From the NCBI GenBank assembly GCA_022578965.1, contig MU400638.1:1-64000 (forward strand): a stretch of DNA of 64,000 nucleotides, given 5' to 3'. The notes under the pieces were generated by a model that was given only the letters and a program-made list of their open reading frames with translations, was not told where the DNA came from and did no database searches. Numbering within the stretch: the stretch's first letter is position 1; each line of letters begins with the position of its first letter. Source of the DNA: Xylaria sp. FL1777. Lineage: Eukaryota > Ascomycota > Sordariomycetes > Xylariales > Xylariaceae. A program made the position numbers and the translations under genes. Of the stretch, positions 46,347 through 57,494 are shown piece after piece.

Positions 46347-47385
46347 ATGTCGCAGACCAGCCAACGCCTTCAGGATGAGGTAAGCGGCCTCACTGGCTTT
46401 AATCAAGGCAAGGCGAAACATAGAGACCTAACACAAAGCCACGCCGCAGGGCTCGCGACTCCAAGTGGTCACGGCGGGGGCCACCGCCGGCCTCGTCTCG
46501 AGGTTCGTGATCGCCCCTCTCGACGTCGTCAAGATCCGGCTGCAGCTGCAATCGCACTCGCTGTCCGATCCCCTGTCCCACGCGAACCTGCGCGGCTCGC
46601 CCATCTACAAGGGCACGATACGGACGCTCCGGCACATCGTCCAACATGAGGGCATCACGGGGCTGTGGAAGGGCAACGTGCCGGCCGAGCTGATGTACGT
46701 GTCGTACGCCGCGGTCCAGTTCACGACGTACCGCTCGACGACGCTGCTGCTGCACCGCGTGTTCGGCGACGACAACCGCCTGCCGCAGGCCGCCGAGTCC
46801 TTCGTCAGCGGCGCGGCCGCCGGCGCTACGGCCACCGCGACTACGTATCCGCTGGACCTGCTGCGCACGCGCTTCGCCGCCCAGGGCAACGACCGCGTGT
46901 ACACGTCGCTGCGCCGGGCGGTGTGGGAGATCCGCCGCGACGAGGGCACGAGGGGGTTCTTCCGCGGCTTGTCGCCCGGCCTCGCGCAGATCGTGCCGCT
47001 CATGGGCATCTTCTTCGCCATCTACGAGTCCGCGCGGCTGCCGCTCGGCCGCCTGAACCTGCCGTGGGGGTCCGGGGATGCCACTGCCGGCGTGCTCGCT
47101 AGCGTCATCGCGAAGACGGGCGTGTTCCCGCTGGATCTCGTGCGCAAGCGTATCCAGGTGCAGGGCCCCACGCGCAGCCGCTACATCCACAGAAACATCC
47201 CGGAATACGCCGGCACTGTTCGCACGATCCAGCAAATCCTCCAGCAGGAGGGCGTAAGGGGGCTTTATAGAGGGTTGACGGTTAGTTTGATGAAGGCGGC
47301 ACCGGCGAGTGCGGTCACGATGTGGACGTACGAAAGAGTGATGAACTTCTTTATTACCCATGGGGGGGATGATTCAGCTGTTTAG
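46347..47385 (+). CDS. TPC1: Mitochondrial thiamine pyrophosphate carrier
   Basis: Predicted 322 residues from exons 46347-46379 (33 bases) and 46450-47385. The 70-bp intron (GTAAGC donor, GCAG acceptor) joins [11 protein letters not shown] to [14 protein letters not shown] in phase 0. Three tandem mitochondrial-carrier repeats are marked by [10 protein letters not shown] (residues 34-43), [10 protein letters not shown] and [10 protein letters not shown], each followed by a Gly-rich turn and a helix ending in GLWKG-, GFFRG- or GLYRG-type motifs. The short polar N-terminus followed by [14 protein letters not shown], and the overall length, are those of the fungal TPC1 subfamily. Family knowledge: it sits in the mitochondrial inner membrane and imports thiamine pyrophosphate for matrix dehydrogenases. 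No TPP-riboswitch core was noticed in the leader or intron. A G/C-rich 320-codon frame on the opposite strand is a shadow. Confidence 0.92.
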
Positions 47386-47719
47386 AGGTGATGTATCATG
47401 TTATGGCATAAGAATAGCGGAAACCTTGGATGGGTGTATAAGAATAGGCAGATACTACTAGACTGTCACTGGTTGTATGTATGGATAGACTGGCGTGGTT
47501 GCATAGACAGGATACCCTATAGACATGGGAGGATCGATTTGAGATGCATATTAATGTTTTCCTCTTCCATACCATCGCTTCTGTATTAATGCCAGTGAAT
47601 GTACCATACATATTTATGCTTTCTGTTCGACAAAAGAAAAATGTATGCGTCTATTCAATCATCTATAGTACAGCCGCTTTTCTTCTTCATATGGGATACA
47701 GCCACTCTACAAGCGTTAT
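47386..47719. other. Convergent 3' spacer
   Basis: A 334-bp A/T-leaning spacer between TPC1 (plus) and the MICOS gene (minus), holding both 3' ends. Nothing else is seen. Confidence 0.5.
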
Positions 47720-48644
47720 TTATTTTCCTTTCTTGACCCAATCCTCGACAACGTCACGAGCATCGCTGATCTTGTCGTCAACATAGGTCTTGCCGAGTTC
47801 TGCGTGAAGTTTCGTCATGTACCAAACACGCTGGACACCCTCGCGTGCGCGCACGTGCGTGTCGGCGATGGCCGGAAATCGCTTCTCGTATGTCCACAGC
47901 AGGTCCGAGACATTGCGCATAGTGACGGGGATGACGACCCAGCCAGCACCGATACCCAGGGCCACGGGGAGGGAAGCGCGGATGAGGATGTTGCGGTTCC
48001 GCGACATGATGCTGCCGGTCATCGAAGCCACCAGCACGTACACGAGCCCCGGCATCAGCTGCTCGCCACTCTCGCGCGAAGGCGCCAGCGACGCAATGGT
48101 CGACGTGAAAGACTGCTCTAGGTTGAACGCTCGATCTACCGCGGCATTGACACCATCCTCAGCCGACACGGCTTGCTTGTATAGAAATAGGCGAGCTTTG
48201 CCGATTTGTGCGGCCAGGCGGTCTGTGGGCGTTGGACTCCGCGGAACGACCTGGTGCTCGTCTTCGTGCTCGGGAAAAGGTTTTGATGAGGCAGGGATTG
48301 TGTCGGATGTCGGAGAGGGCACAGGCGTTGTGCTCTTGGGGAGAGGCCTTTCCTCGAAGTCGTCGTAGATCGGCTTTTTCCTCAGCTGTCATGATGGTCG
48401 CGTCAGTGGAGCTATACGCGACATGAGGATGCTATCGGGGGAGTTCGTCCGTACCAGAAGCTGGTCCTGAGCCTGTTGAGGCGGTGCTTCGGCGAGCGCA
48501 ACCGAGGGAAATAAAGCTACTCCGGCCAGGGTAGCCGCCATGAAAGGCGCGGCGACTCTCTATGACAGTTAATTAGTATACAGATACCTCTATTTAAGGT
48601 GTGTCGATTAAAGTTACCTGTCGCAGCAGCACTCTCGCAGCCAT
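47720..48644 (-). CDS. MIC27: MICOS subunit Mic26/Mic27 (apolipoprotein O family)
   Basis: Predicted 265 residues from exons 48644-48618 (27 bases), 48559-48455 and 48385-47720. All junctions are phase 0 (donors GTAACT and GTACGG). The N-terminus (MAARVLLRQ, RVAAPFMAATLAGVALF) is a mitochondrial targeting and membrane segment. A conserved start of the mature part (LRKKPIYDDFEERPLP) and a disordered stretch follow, then the ApoO-like domain: helix RLAAQIGKARLFLYKQAV, and two hydrophobic helices around GLVYVLVASMTGSIMS and LPVALGIGAGWVVIPVT. The C-terminus is helical and charged. Family knowledge: these proteins belong to the inner-membrane complex that shapes crista junctions and bind cardiolipin. 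Fungal annotation uses Mic26 or Mic27 for this family and I cannot separate them. It is divergent from OCT1 across 448 bp. Confidence 0.87.
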
Positions 48645-49092
48645 GTTGCCGACCAATTGACGCTGGGGGAGGGGGCTGTATGGTTTGTCTGGAGGTTGTG
48701 ATGAATTTCAGATTTGAACTCCGTCACTACTGACCTCTGACCACTGACATGGAAGTACTCCGGTACCTTTTTGTGCGGCTATTTCCGGAGGCTCGGGAGT
48801 GTACACTAGCAGATTAACTTAGCGACTTACTGTGTAACTTGTGGGTATGAGCCTAAGTAAGTAGGTAGCTACGTCGGTGGCCCTCCCCTGTACATCCATT
48901 GACCCGCGGCTGTCCGACCCGCGACATCGCCTGCACCAAATCGGCGCAAGATTTGGCGCCGATTGGCCTTCTCCATACTTACATTATGTGCAGCATACTC
49001 ACTTACTGTGCGCTCCCTTCTCTTTCCCCTTCTCTCGTTGTACGTGTTTCTGTCTCTGTTTAATGAGTCATGAATAAGATGCTCGCTACATC
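48645..49092. promoter_or_regulatory. Bidirectional promoter MIC26/27-OCT1
   Basis: 448 bp separate the two divergent start codons, so both promoters must lie here. A pyrimidine-rich tract (about 49005-49065) precedes the OCT1 start. No TATA box is obvious. Confidence 0.6.
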
Positions 49093-51492
49093 ATGATCAA
49101 AGCCGTACGACCTGGTCTATGGACCTGTTCAAGATGTATCCACCAAGTCTCCCGAGCTCGAGTTCAACAACGACTACCGCAGAAGCGCTGGCTTTCTGCC
49201 GTGACTGGCGCTGCTCATAGTAGTGATGAGAGTCTACGAACTCCGCCGGCCGACTACTCGACCGCTGACACAAAGCACGATGATTCTCTCCTGCGGCAAA
49301 TCTTCGATTCCCCGCCTACTTTTCGAGGGCTCCAGAGCGCAAGCGGGAAAAATGTCGGATTGTTCCGCAATAAGTACCTGACATCGCCTCAGGGCTTTCT
49401 GACGTTCGCCGACGTCACGATAGCTCGGGCTTCGAGGCTCGTTCTCAAAATCACGAATGCTTGGACAGTGGCAGACTACAAGACCCTAGTTAGGGATCTA
49501 GATAGATTGAGTGATCTACTCTGTCGGGTACTAGATGTGTCTGACTTCGTGCGGATAACACACCCCGATGTTAAAATTCAGGAGGCTGCGTCTGTCGCCT
49601 GGTCCAAAGTCTACATGTATATGAACCAGCTGAACACTTCGACTGCGCTAAGCGACCAGCTCGGGAAAGCTCTGGCGAATCCCGAGGTCATGTCAAGTTG
49701 GAACGAAGAAGAGAAGACAGTCGCGAAACTATTACAACAAGACTTCAAGAAGTCTGCGATTCATCTGCCCAAGGCATACCGAGATGCTTTTGTGGACGTG
49801 TCTCAGAGTATCAGCGAGTTGGGTGCTGAATTCGTTGACCGTATGGAGGCTGAAAAGCCCTATCTTTCATTGCCTAGTAGTAAGTTCCAGGGCATAGATC
49901 CCCAGATAGCCCGAAAGATGGTTCAACGTGGTGTTCTTCATCTACCGACTTTGGCCCCTGCGGCTACGGTAGCTTTGAGGAGAGTCCATGACGAAGAAAC
50001 CCGGCAGGCAATCTACTATGCCACACGGACGGCATCTAAGCGCTCCATCGATACACTGGAGCAAATGCTGAAGCTACGTGCTCGACTCGCCTCTCTATCA
50101 GGGTTTGACAGCTACGGCCATATGGCTCTCCAGGATAAGATGATGGCGAAGAACCCGGAATCTGTTCACCAGTTTCTTCAAGCCTTATCTAAACACAATT
50201 CCTCGTTTGTTGAGACCGAGATCGCCGATCTTGTGAAAGAGAAGCAGAAGAAACTCGGTCTTTCTAGCGACGTCAAGCTTCAGCCTTGGGATAAAGATTA
50301 TTATATGGAGAGTATACGAGCTGCTATGAGATCGAAGCGGAAAACGGATGACTTCCTAGCTGCCTACTTTTCTCTCGGCACTGTTATGCAAGGCTTATCT
50401 AGGCTCTTTAATCGACTATATGGTATACGGTTGGTCCCCAGGGACACACTCCCTGGAGAAACATGGCATCCAGATGTGAGACGGTTAGATGTCGTCTCTG
50501 ACTCAGATGGGCATGTGGCTGTTTTATACTGTGATCTGTTTTACCGGGACGACAAGTCCCCTAATCCTGCTCATTTCACTGTTCGCTGCTCGCGGGAAAT
50601 CTCCACAGGTGAGATTCAGGAAATGTGGCAGCAGAATGGTCAACAAGGACTACCCACTTTCGAAACACCTTTAGAGGCAGCCAATGATGGCATGCATGTC
50701 TCCCAGCAGGCTGACTCAGTGAAGCAATTACCAACAATTGCGTTGATATGTGACTTCCACCAAGATAAAGAAGGGCGGAACCAGCCTGCCCTTCTAGATT
50801 ATTATCAGATGGAGACTCTTTTCCACGAGATGGGTCATGCGATTCATTCCATCTTAGCTCGAACTTCCCTTCACAATGTCGCCGGGACACGGTGCGCGAC
50901 TGACTTCGCCGAGCTCCCCTCGACATTAATGGAACACTTCTGTGCAGACCCCTCTGTTCTCGCGCTGTTTGCTCGGCATCACCAAACTAACGAGCCGCTG
51001 CCATATCAAATGGTTGCAGAAAGATTACAGGTTTTCAATCGTTTTAAGGCGGCAGATCGGGAAAACCAAATAATTCTTGCCATGCTGGACCAGCAATATC
51101 ATTCCGAGATCGTGCGTGACAACGAATTCGACTCCACAAAGATCTACCTTGACCTTCAGAAGAAGTTCGGGAAATTACCAGCAGATCCCCCCGGCACAAG
51201 GTGGCAAGGCTTCTTTGGGCATCTCTTTGGATATGGTAGCACATACTACAGCTACCTATTCGACCAAGTGCTCTCGGAACGTGTATGGAGAGTTGTCTTT
51301 TCGGCGGGCCAGAATGGAGCCGCACTAGACAGAGAAAACGGGGAGCGATTAAAAGAGAACCTCTTAAAATGGGGAGGTGGCCGCGATCCTTGGAGATGTC
51401 TCTCTGATGCCCTGCAAGATGAACGCCTGATCGATGGGGACGAGAAGGCTATGAGGGTTGTAGGGAGCTGGGGTATTAAGGATGATCTGTAA
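49093..51492 (+). CDS. OCT1: Mitochondrial intermediate peptidase (octapeptidyl aminopeptidase)
   Basis: A single-exon, 799-residue M3 zinc metallopeptidase of the length usual for fungal Oct1. An N-terminal presequence (MIKAVRPGLWTCSRCIHQVS, Arg-rich to about residue 35) precedes a long helical N-domain. The catalytic domain has the zinc site HEMGH at 578-582 (LFHEMGHAIHSI), and the third ligand should be Glu607 in TDFAELPSTLMEHF. The substrate-binding loop GYGSTYYSYLFDQV follows, near 715-728. Family knowledge: it works in the matrix and removes an octapeptide (F/L/I-X2-T/S/G-X4) left after the processing peptidase has cut the presequence. The ATG at 49093 has A at -3. All key residues are present, so it should be active. 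Confidence 0.95.
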   Translation: MIKAVRPGLWTCSRCIHQVSRARVQQRLPQKRWLSAVTGAAHSSDESLRTPPADYSTADTKHDDSLLRQIFDSPPTFRGLQSASGKNVGLFRNKYLTSPQGFLTFADVTIARASRLVLKITNAWTVADYKTLVRDLDRLSDLLCRVLDVSDFVRITHPDVKIQEAASVAWSKVYMYMNQLNTSTALSDQLGKALANPEVMSSWNEEEKTVAKLLQQDFKKSAIHLPKAYRDAFVDVSQSISELGAEFVDRMEAEKPYLSLPSSKFQGIDPQIARKMVQRGVLHLPTLAPAATVALRRVHDEETRQAIYYATRTASKRSIDTLEQMLKLRARLASLSGFDSYGHMALQDKMMAKNPESVHQFLQALSKHNSSFVETEIADLVKEKQKKLGLSSDVKLQPWDKDYYMESIRAAMRSKRKTDDFLAAYFSLGTVMQGLSRLFNRLYGIRLVPRDTLPGETWHPDVRRLDVVSDSDGHVAVLYCDLFYRDDKSPNPAHFTVRCSREISTGEIQEMWQQNGQQGLPTFETPLEAANDGMHVSQQADSVKQLPTIALICDFHQDKEGRNQPALLDYYQMETLFHEMGHAIHSILARTSLHNVAGTRCATDFAELPSTLMEHFCADPSVLALFARHHQTNEPLPYQMVAERLQVFNRFKAADRENQIILAMLDQQYHSEIVRDNEFDSTKIYLDLQKKFGKLPADPPGTRWQGFFGHLFGYGSTYYSYLFDQVLSERVWRVVFSAGQNGAALDRENGERLKENLLKWGGGRDPWRCLSDALQDERLIDGDEKAMRVVGSWGIKDDL

Positions 51493-52837
51493 AGCTGGTG
51501 ATGTGCTTTCATGTATATAGTATACTGTCAATAAATAAGGGATTTGATGATAGACATATTTTAGCCGATAGACTTAGAAAGGACGACCTATCAAACAATC
51601 GCAAAGATACCCCATAGTTTTCCTATTCAAGTAGATGTTAGTACCCAATATGTCACTGTCTCGTCTAGGGCGGGCCGAAGAAGAATCATCGACGAAGCTA
51701 TAAGTAGAGGTACTAGCCTCTCGTTTCCATCTATAGCATATATAGATAAAATTGACATCGGGCATAGGTCATAAGATTGTGTGTAGCCCTCTGATTTGAC
51801 GATATAAACCTCTATCTAGACTAGGTATCTATCTGCGTACTGTACCGTCCAGATTAGACTAAGAACGTGTCTGTCTCAATAGTGGATTCTTAACGTGGCC
51901 TAGGCCACAGATTCTGCGCTCAATTGTGTCTAGACCCTGCGTCAGCTCATGCGTGGTACTACACACCAACGCCTCGATTGGGCTGAAGACCAGGGAAGCT
52001 ATTCAGCTATTCGCTAATAGCTATCTTTCTTAAGTCTGCAATGTCAGCGAACCGTTGCAATGGGTCAGCATATACATACCCAGTAGCGTGCGTTCATTGA
52101 TTTATCGATTTTCTGGCCCTCGAATCAGGTAGGTAGCTAGGTATTCGAGGAACGCAGCTTACTGCCTCTTTAATTTTCCATTCTTCTCTTTATAACAGCG
52201 GGTAGCCCCGTCTTTTCTAAAGTGCGGCTTCACTGGCGATATGACGCGGATCTCCGGCGTTGGGTTTTCGAAGTATTATTATTCTGTTCGCCAACTTTTT
52301 AGATAAAAACCTTAACTACCTTACGTACGAATTTTCGTCGCCATCTCCTACACAGGGCTTCGTGGTTTAACTACCAGAGAACCTATCTAAGAATTTGGAG
52401 TTGGACAAAGCGTAATCTTTGTTCTACCCATCGTTAGCTCCTCGTACACACATGTATATCATACACTATATATATACATACCGAGAGGACATCGTCTACT
52501 CAGGGGCTGATATTGAAAACTTCCGAAACTAGGAAGTCGAGTTAGGGATATACTACGGAGAATATCCCTTCTATATTCAACAACAGTCCCATTGTATAAT
52601 TGCCGAGGAGTCCTCGCTATATCGAGATCTGTCGACTTTGATCCTCCTGACATAGTACGAGCTCAAGATTGCTACAGGCGAGGTGGAGGAGCATTCTCAC
52701 ATATTCTAATCGATCTCTATTTGCTTGGACGACAGAAAATACTGGCCTTCATAGCCCGGTATTATATCATTGTCTCACCTCTACCATCCCGTCCCATCCC
52801 AACCTAAACCCTCACACCAACACCGAGAACCTTCACG
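51493..52837. other. Gene-free stretch between OCT1 and the WSC gene
   Basis: 1.35 kb without a supported gene: the OCT1 3' region, A/T-leaning middle sequence, and a C/A-rich leader (about 52790-52837) that suits the WSC gene's 5' untranslated region. Confidence 0.5.
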
Positions 52838-53464
52838 ATGCTGCAACAAGTCCCTATCCCCCTCCTCTCTCTCCTCCTAATCTCAACACCCATACTCCCC
52901 CAGATAACAGCTCTCACCACCACCAACACCACAACAACAACAACAACCTCATCCCCATCCCCATCCCCATCCACCCCATCCCCGACCACAGCCCTCCAAA
53001 TCGTCAACAGCAGCAGCAGCAACTACACCTACGCAGGCTGCTGGAACGAGACGACGGGGCTATCCGGCACGACGGGTCTGCGCGCCCTGGGCGGGCCCAG
53101 CGAGGTGCTGCGGGGCCAGATGACGGTGGAGCTGTGCCTGGATTTCTGCGCGCATGGTAGCGGCCAGATGCACGCGTACCGCCTCGCGGGGCTCGAGTAC
53201 TCGCGTGAGTGCTGGTGCGGCGATACCCTTAACTCCCTCAGCGTCCGCCTGCCCGACGCCGCCTGCGACACGCCCTGCGATGGCGCCAATGCGACTGCTT
53301 GTGGCGGCGCGCTGAGACTGTCGCTTTATAATTCTACTGCTGCTGTGGCGAACAAGGAGAGCAGTGCTGGGAGTGGGAGTGGGAGTTGGAGGGTGGAGCG
53401 CGCGTGGAGGGGGGCTGTTTTGGGGACGGTGGTGTTGGGATTGGGGTTTGCTTTTGGGTGTTGA
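52838..53464 (+). CDS. Small secreted WSC-domain protein, probably GPI-anchored
   Basis: 208 residues, single exon. It has a signal peptide (about 1-25), a Thr/Ser/Pro stalk coded by CAAC/ACC repeats (27-52), one WSC domain at about 63-166 (YAGCWNE, MTVELCLDFC, YSRECWCGDTLN, CDTPCDGANATACGG; all eight consensus-type cysteines visible), and a C-terminal hydrophobic tail (191-207) preceded by a small-residue stretch (SSAGSGSGS). That tail is compatible with a GPI signal. WSC domains bind cell-wall glucan. The protein lacks the cytosolic tail of Wsc1-type sensors, so a wall-bound role is more likely than signalling (inference). Confidence 0.8.
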   Translation: MLQQVPIPLLSLLLISTPILPQITALTTTNTTTTTTTSSPSPSPSTPSPTTALQIVNSSSSNYTYAGCWNETTGLSGTTGLRALGGPSEVLRGQMTVELCLDFCAHGSGQMHAYRLAGLEYSRECWCGDTLNSLSVRLPDAACDTPCDGANATACGGALRLSLYNSTAAVANKESSAGSGSGSWRVERAWRGAVLGTVVLGLGFAFGC

Positions 53465-53709
53465 AGGGTTGGTAGAGGCGTGTTGTGATCCTATGGAAGA
53501 TGTTGTAGGCGCGGCGGTTGAAGCGATGGGGACTTGCCTGTGAGCATGGTGATTTAATAATAGAGCGTTCATGGGTTCATTCCCTTCGTTTTTGATACCT
53601 CAGAATAGAACATTGGGAAGGGCGGGGAAAGATCTATTAGAGGCTGCTTACTTTGTAGACTGAAATATCATCGTAGTAGACATTATTCCAATCAAATAGT
53701 CAAGACTAC

Positions 53710-56700
53710 CTATCCCATATCAAGAGGTCCCAGTCCCCTCGATTGGACTGCTTTTTGGACCTCTTGTTTGATATCCCTGACAACGGCGCGCCAAGCCGCC
53801 TTCCCTGGGTGTTCCCCCGACTCATCTTCATCGATGAGGAAGTCCAACCATCTAACCAGCTTCTGAACTTTATCCATGTCTCTCTCTTCGACGATGACTT
53901 TCACGAGATACTCTACAAACATCTCAACATCTGTCTGATGAGGTCCATCGCCGCTGGTCTCCCGATGCCACACACTCAACATGTCTCTGATCTCCACGAG
54001 CGTGGTCATTGCGCTGCCCGAGAATGTGATCTTGGGAGGCCGAGGAGGAAACTGCAACCTGGTCTGGCCTCCAGGCAGAGGGTCGTCGCCCTCACCATCT
54101 TGGTTTCGCCTGGCATTGATCTTGAGATCTAAACCCGAGCGCTGGGCTTTGCGTCGCCGGTGGTCGGCAATCACTTCGTTGCGCACATCTTCAGGCAACT
54201 CAGTGAGGAATTCTTGATCCAACTCTTCTATCTCCCCTGGCCCCGCATCATCAGTTTGCTTGTGCGAAAAGAGATTGGTCTGCACGATCTTGGCATTCGC
54301 ATCTGCTTTCCGTTCCTTCGTGCGGGGCCCACGACGCTTTGTTGGCGTTGTTTTCTTGGACAGCTGAATTACACGGTCTTTGCGCGGGGACTGCGGCAGA
54401 AGAGCCTGTCTAGGTTGATGTTTATATGAGCTCAGGATTTCTGCCTTCATGTCTTCTGGGAGGGCATTGAAGACCTCCGGGTCGAACTCGGGCGGGATCT
54501 CAACCGGGGTCGGACTTTGCGTCCTTGACTTTATCGCTACGTCATCTCGTGCTTCTGAATTGCTTCTGCCTCGACCTTGGGCCATCAGCTTGCTTCGAAT
54601 ATCTTGGGGTAGTTCGGCGAGCACTGCGGGGTCGATATTGCTAGGCAAGATGAATTGTGTTCCTGAGATATTAAGAGGTAGCCGAGCTTTGTCATCTTTA
54701 TCACCTGCCTGAGCTATCATCAAGGCTGGATGCGGACCATGAGACTTTGGCTTCCTTGGAGTCAAAGGCCCATCTACGATCGGGTCCGGCGTAATATGTC
54801 GTCCTTGAGGTGAGTCTAGAAGTTGGTCTACACCACTGGCATCCTGAATGGGATCCAGAATAGATTTCTTGGCTGACCCAGAGGCTTTGAGAGTTCCGAA
54901 ACTTAATTTCTTCTGGCTTCCATCTAGCCCGGAAAGGCCGGTTTTGATAGGTTCAAGTCTCGTTAGCTGAACACCCAGTCCACGTAAGTCACCGGGGCTG
55001 AAATTATAGGAACGGAGGATTGAGACCGCTTCCTTGCCCAGAATCTTATGATCGTGAGTGGCAACACCGAATGAGACACTCTTGTTGAAGGTATCGCATT
55101 TTCCGTGGCCCAGGTGCTTCGGAGGATCAAGCGGCGCGTCCATAGATCGCCTCATAATCTTCATAGTGAGTTGTCTGCCTTTGACCTGCTCGTTCAGTAA
55201 CCGCTTTTCCAACTCTTTGCAGAGGTTGAACAGAAACTCCTCGGCCTCTGCCTGACTAATGAATCGAATACCCCAATTAACTTCAGCCGAAACGGATTTT
55301 CGAATTGGCTGTTCCCCAACCTCAACCCTGTCGATTCCTCGAGCATAGTCCCAGAGCTTCTCCCCCGTCTTGGGACCGAGAGTGCTGACCAAGCGCTCTT
55401 TGGAAATTTGCCGAATATCATTGACGAACTTTACCCCTATTTCCTCAAGCTTGCCAGCTGTACTATATGCAACACCAGGTAGATCGTCTACTTTTAGTGA
55501 ACCGAGAAAAGTTTGTACTTCATCGGGACGGATCCTATGGGAATTTAGGCGTTAGCAATCATTGTATATAGAGGTGGCTAGGAGGATGTGGGAACAAAAG
55601 TTTTCTACAAAAAGGGAAACGCAAAGCTCAGGAAAACGTACTGGTATTGCCCTGCTGGCTTTGCTTTTCTAAGCGCTACCTTTGCCAATAGGATATTACC
55701 ACCAATGCCAATTGACACAGCACACCCCGTTCTTGCTTTAATCTGATCTCGGAGGGACAACGCGATCTGATCAGCCTTTTCTTGTTCCCGCGACTACAAG
55801 ACCTGGAGTTAGTAATTGTTATCTCGGCCGGATCTGGGAGCTTAACGAAACCGTGGGAAGCTTCAAGAATATGATTTTGGCCGGGAAAATAACTCTACTT
55901 TTGGAGCCTAAAAGCTGCTAAAGCAGCAAGGGACAAGATTTAGAGAGTTACTCACCATGCTGCTTTCATCTACCACTGACCCATCTGATCCAACATCAGA
56001 GAGAATAATAGAGGTTGCGTCTACCAAGGCCTCATCAATACTGACGCTTTGCACTACACCTCCAACTTCTAAAATGCACTCATAGAATAGCCTGCTTGCG
56101 TTTTCATAAGCTGGAAAATCGTATGGCAGGACTTTGAGCTCAGCGCAAAGCTCCTTGGCTCGTTTCATCCACATGCCATTCTTGATTCCAAATTTTCTTG
56201 CAGGGTAATTGCAACTGGCGATTTCTGACCCATCTCCAGTACCATGTGCAACCACCGCGGGCTTATCAATGAAGTCAGGTGCCATTTTGAGAGATACTGC
56301 ACAAAAAAAGCTGTCAAAATCGACGTGCAGGATATATCTTCGTGCGCCTGGTTTCCTCTTGGTTACTTTCCTTTGCAGACTCTTCTCAGCTGCAAGCTTC
56401 TGCATTCTCGACTTTAGTTCGGCCTTCCAAGTCGACAGATGATGAAGACGGCTTTCGGAGTAATACTGTTGTATAAAGTCGGGGTTCGCAGTTGATGATT
56501 TCTTCATTCGAGGATCTTGAAGCAACAGAGCATTATGTTCCTCAGAAGTCATAGTCTTGCGCTGTCTAGGTAATCTGTCTGACTTAGCTTCGGTTTCACT
56601 CATCTCATTTTGAAAATCCAATATAGTCGGCTCCGTGGACATAGAAGTAACTTCTTTCATATTGGAACTGTCCCTAACATGATGTTCCGGGCCGTCATCA

Positions 56701-57494
56701 CTGAGAAGCTGCGGAGTGTTACTGGAATTTCGCTCGTGGCTAATCATAAAACCTGATTGATCAGCTTCGCTCAAATCACTCTCACCAGCTACAGAACCTG
56801 CCGCCGCGCCTTTAGGTCTACTGGGCGAACTATTCAGAGCACCAGCAAACTCTTGCAGCTGAGATGTGTAGAAGCTATTATCTGTCTGCTCCCGGTAGGC
56901 AGACAATGGTGACTGCTGCATGCGTGCCTGTGTAGAGATGCCATTCCCATCTAGCTTAATCGTCTTCTGTCGAGGGGTTTCCTCAATAACACGGTAGTCG
57001 GTCCAAGGCAAGAGTCTCCCGGCATTGATAGAATCAGCCACCCAAGCCGGCTTCACGATTCTATATTTATTGAAGTCCACCATCTTTTTTGGTGGTAGAC
57101 TTGAAGCGATGATGTGGGTTGCCATGGTCTTTGAATCGAGATACTGAAGGAAACCAGCGCCATGTTGAACCAGATCACGGTGGAGGCTTTAATAGATTAG
57201 CTAGCTAATATGGTAGTTAGTGGTTTCGGGAAATCGGTCGACTCACATGTGAAGCGGCGGTTGCGTGTAACCGCTTACATGAGCGACAATACCCTTGAAA
57301 ATCTGGGGTCTGTCCGTCGATGAAGCCCTCAGTTCTGAATCGAGGTTCTGGAGCTTAATCTTTTTGCGACGAAAGTAGTCGGAAAAGCCGCCGAAAGCAC
57401 TTGGCTCATATTCTTCACCAGCTTCATCTGAAAAGGTATGATTCTCTATGCGCTTCCGCACAGCATTAGAGTTCTTTTCGAGTTGGCTTCCCAT
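53710..57494 (-). CDS. REV1: Translesion DNA polymerase REV1
   Basis: Predicted 1,151 residues from exons 57494-57247, 57186-55956, 55793-55642 and 55534-53710, with introns of 60, 162 and 107 bp, all phase-consistent. Order of domains: BRCT at about 65-150 (IFKGIVAHVSGYTQPPLH, THIIASSLP, PAWVADSI); an N-digit lead-in (FIQQYYSESRLHHLSTWKAE); the Y-family catalytic core with HVDFDSFF (Asp372, Asp374) and SIDEAL (Asp467, Glu468); palm and little-finger segments in exons 3-4 (VSIGIGGNILLAK, LPGVAYSTAGKL); three ubiquitin-binding UBM-like motifs with Leu-Pro cores (842-863, 892-913, 983-1004); and the C-terminal polymerase-recruiting domain at about 1046-1141. Family knowledge: a dCMP transferase and scaffold for polymerase zeta at stalled forks, in the nucleus. 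All catalytic carboxylates are present. It is divergent from RED. Confidence 0.94.

Noticed and set aside
46399..47361. 320-codon minus-strand open frame opposite TPC1
   Set aside because: It is the shadow of a G/C-rich coding exon whose plus-strand product is an unmistakable mitochondrial carrier. The antisense product is Arg/Asp/His low-complexity.
52669..53160. 163-codon frame overlapping the WSC gene start
   Set aside because: His/Asn/Pro repeats arise from reading the WSC gene's Thr/Ser repeat out of frame.
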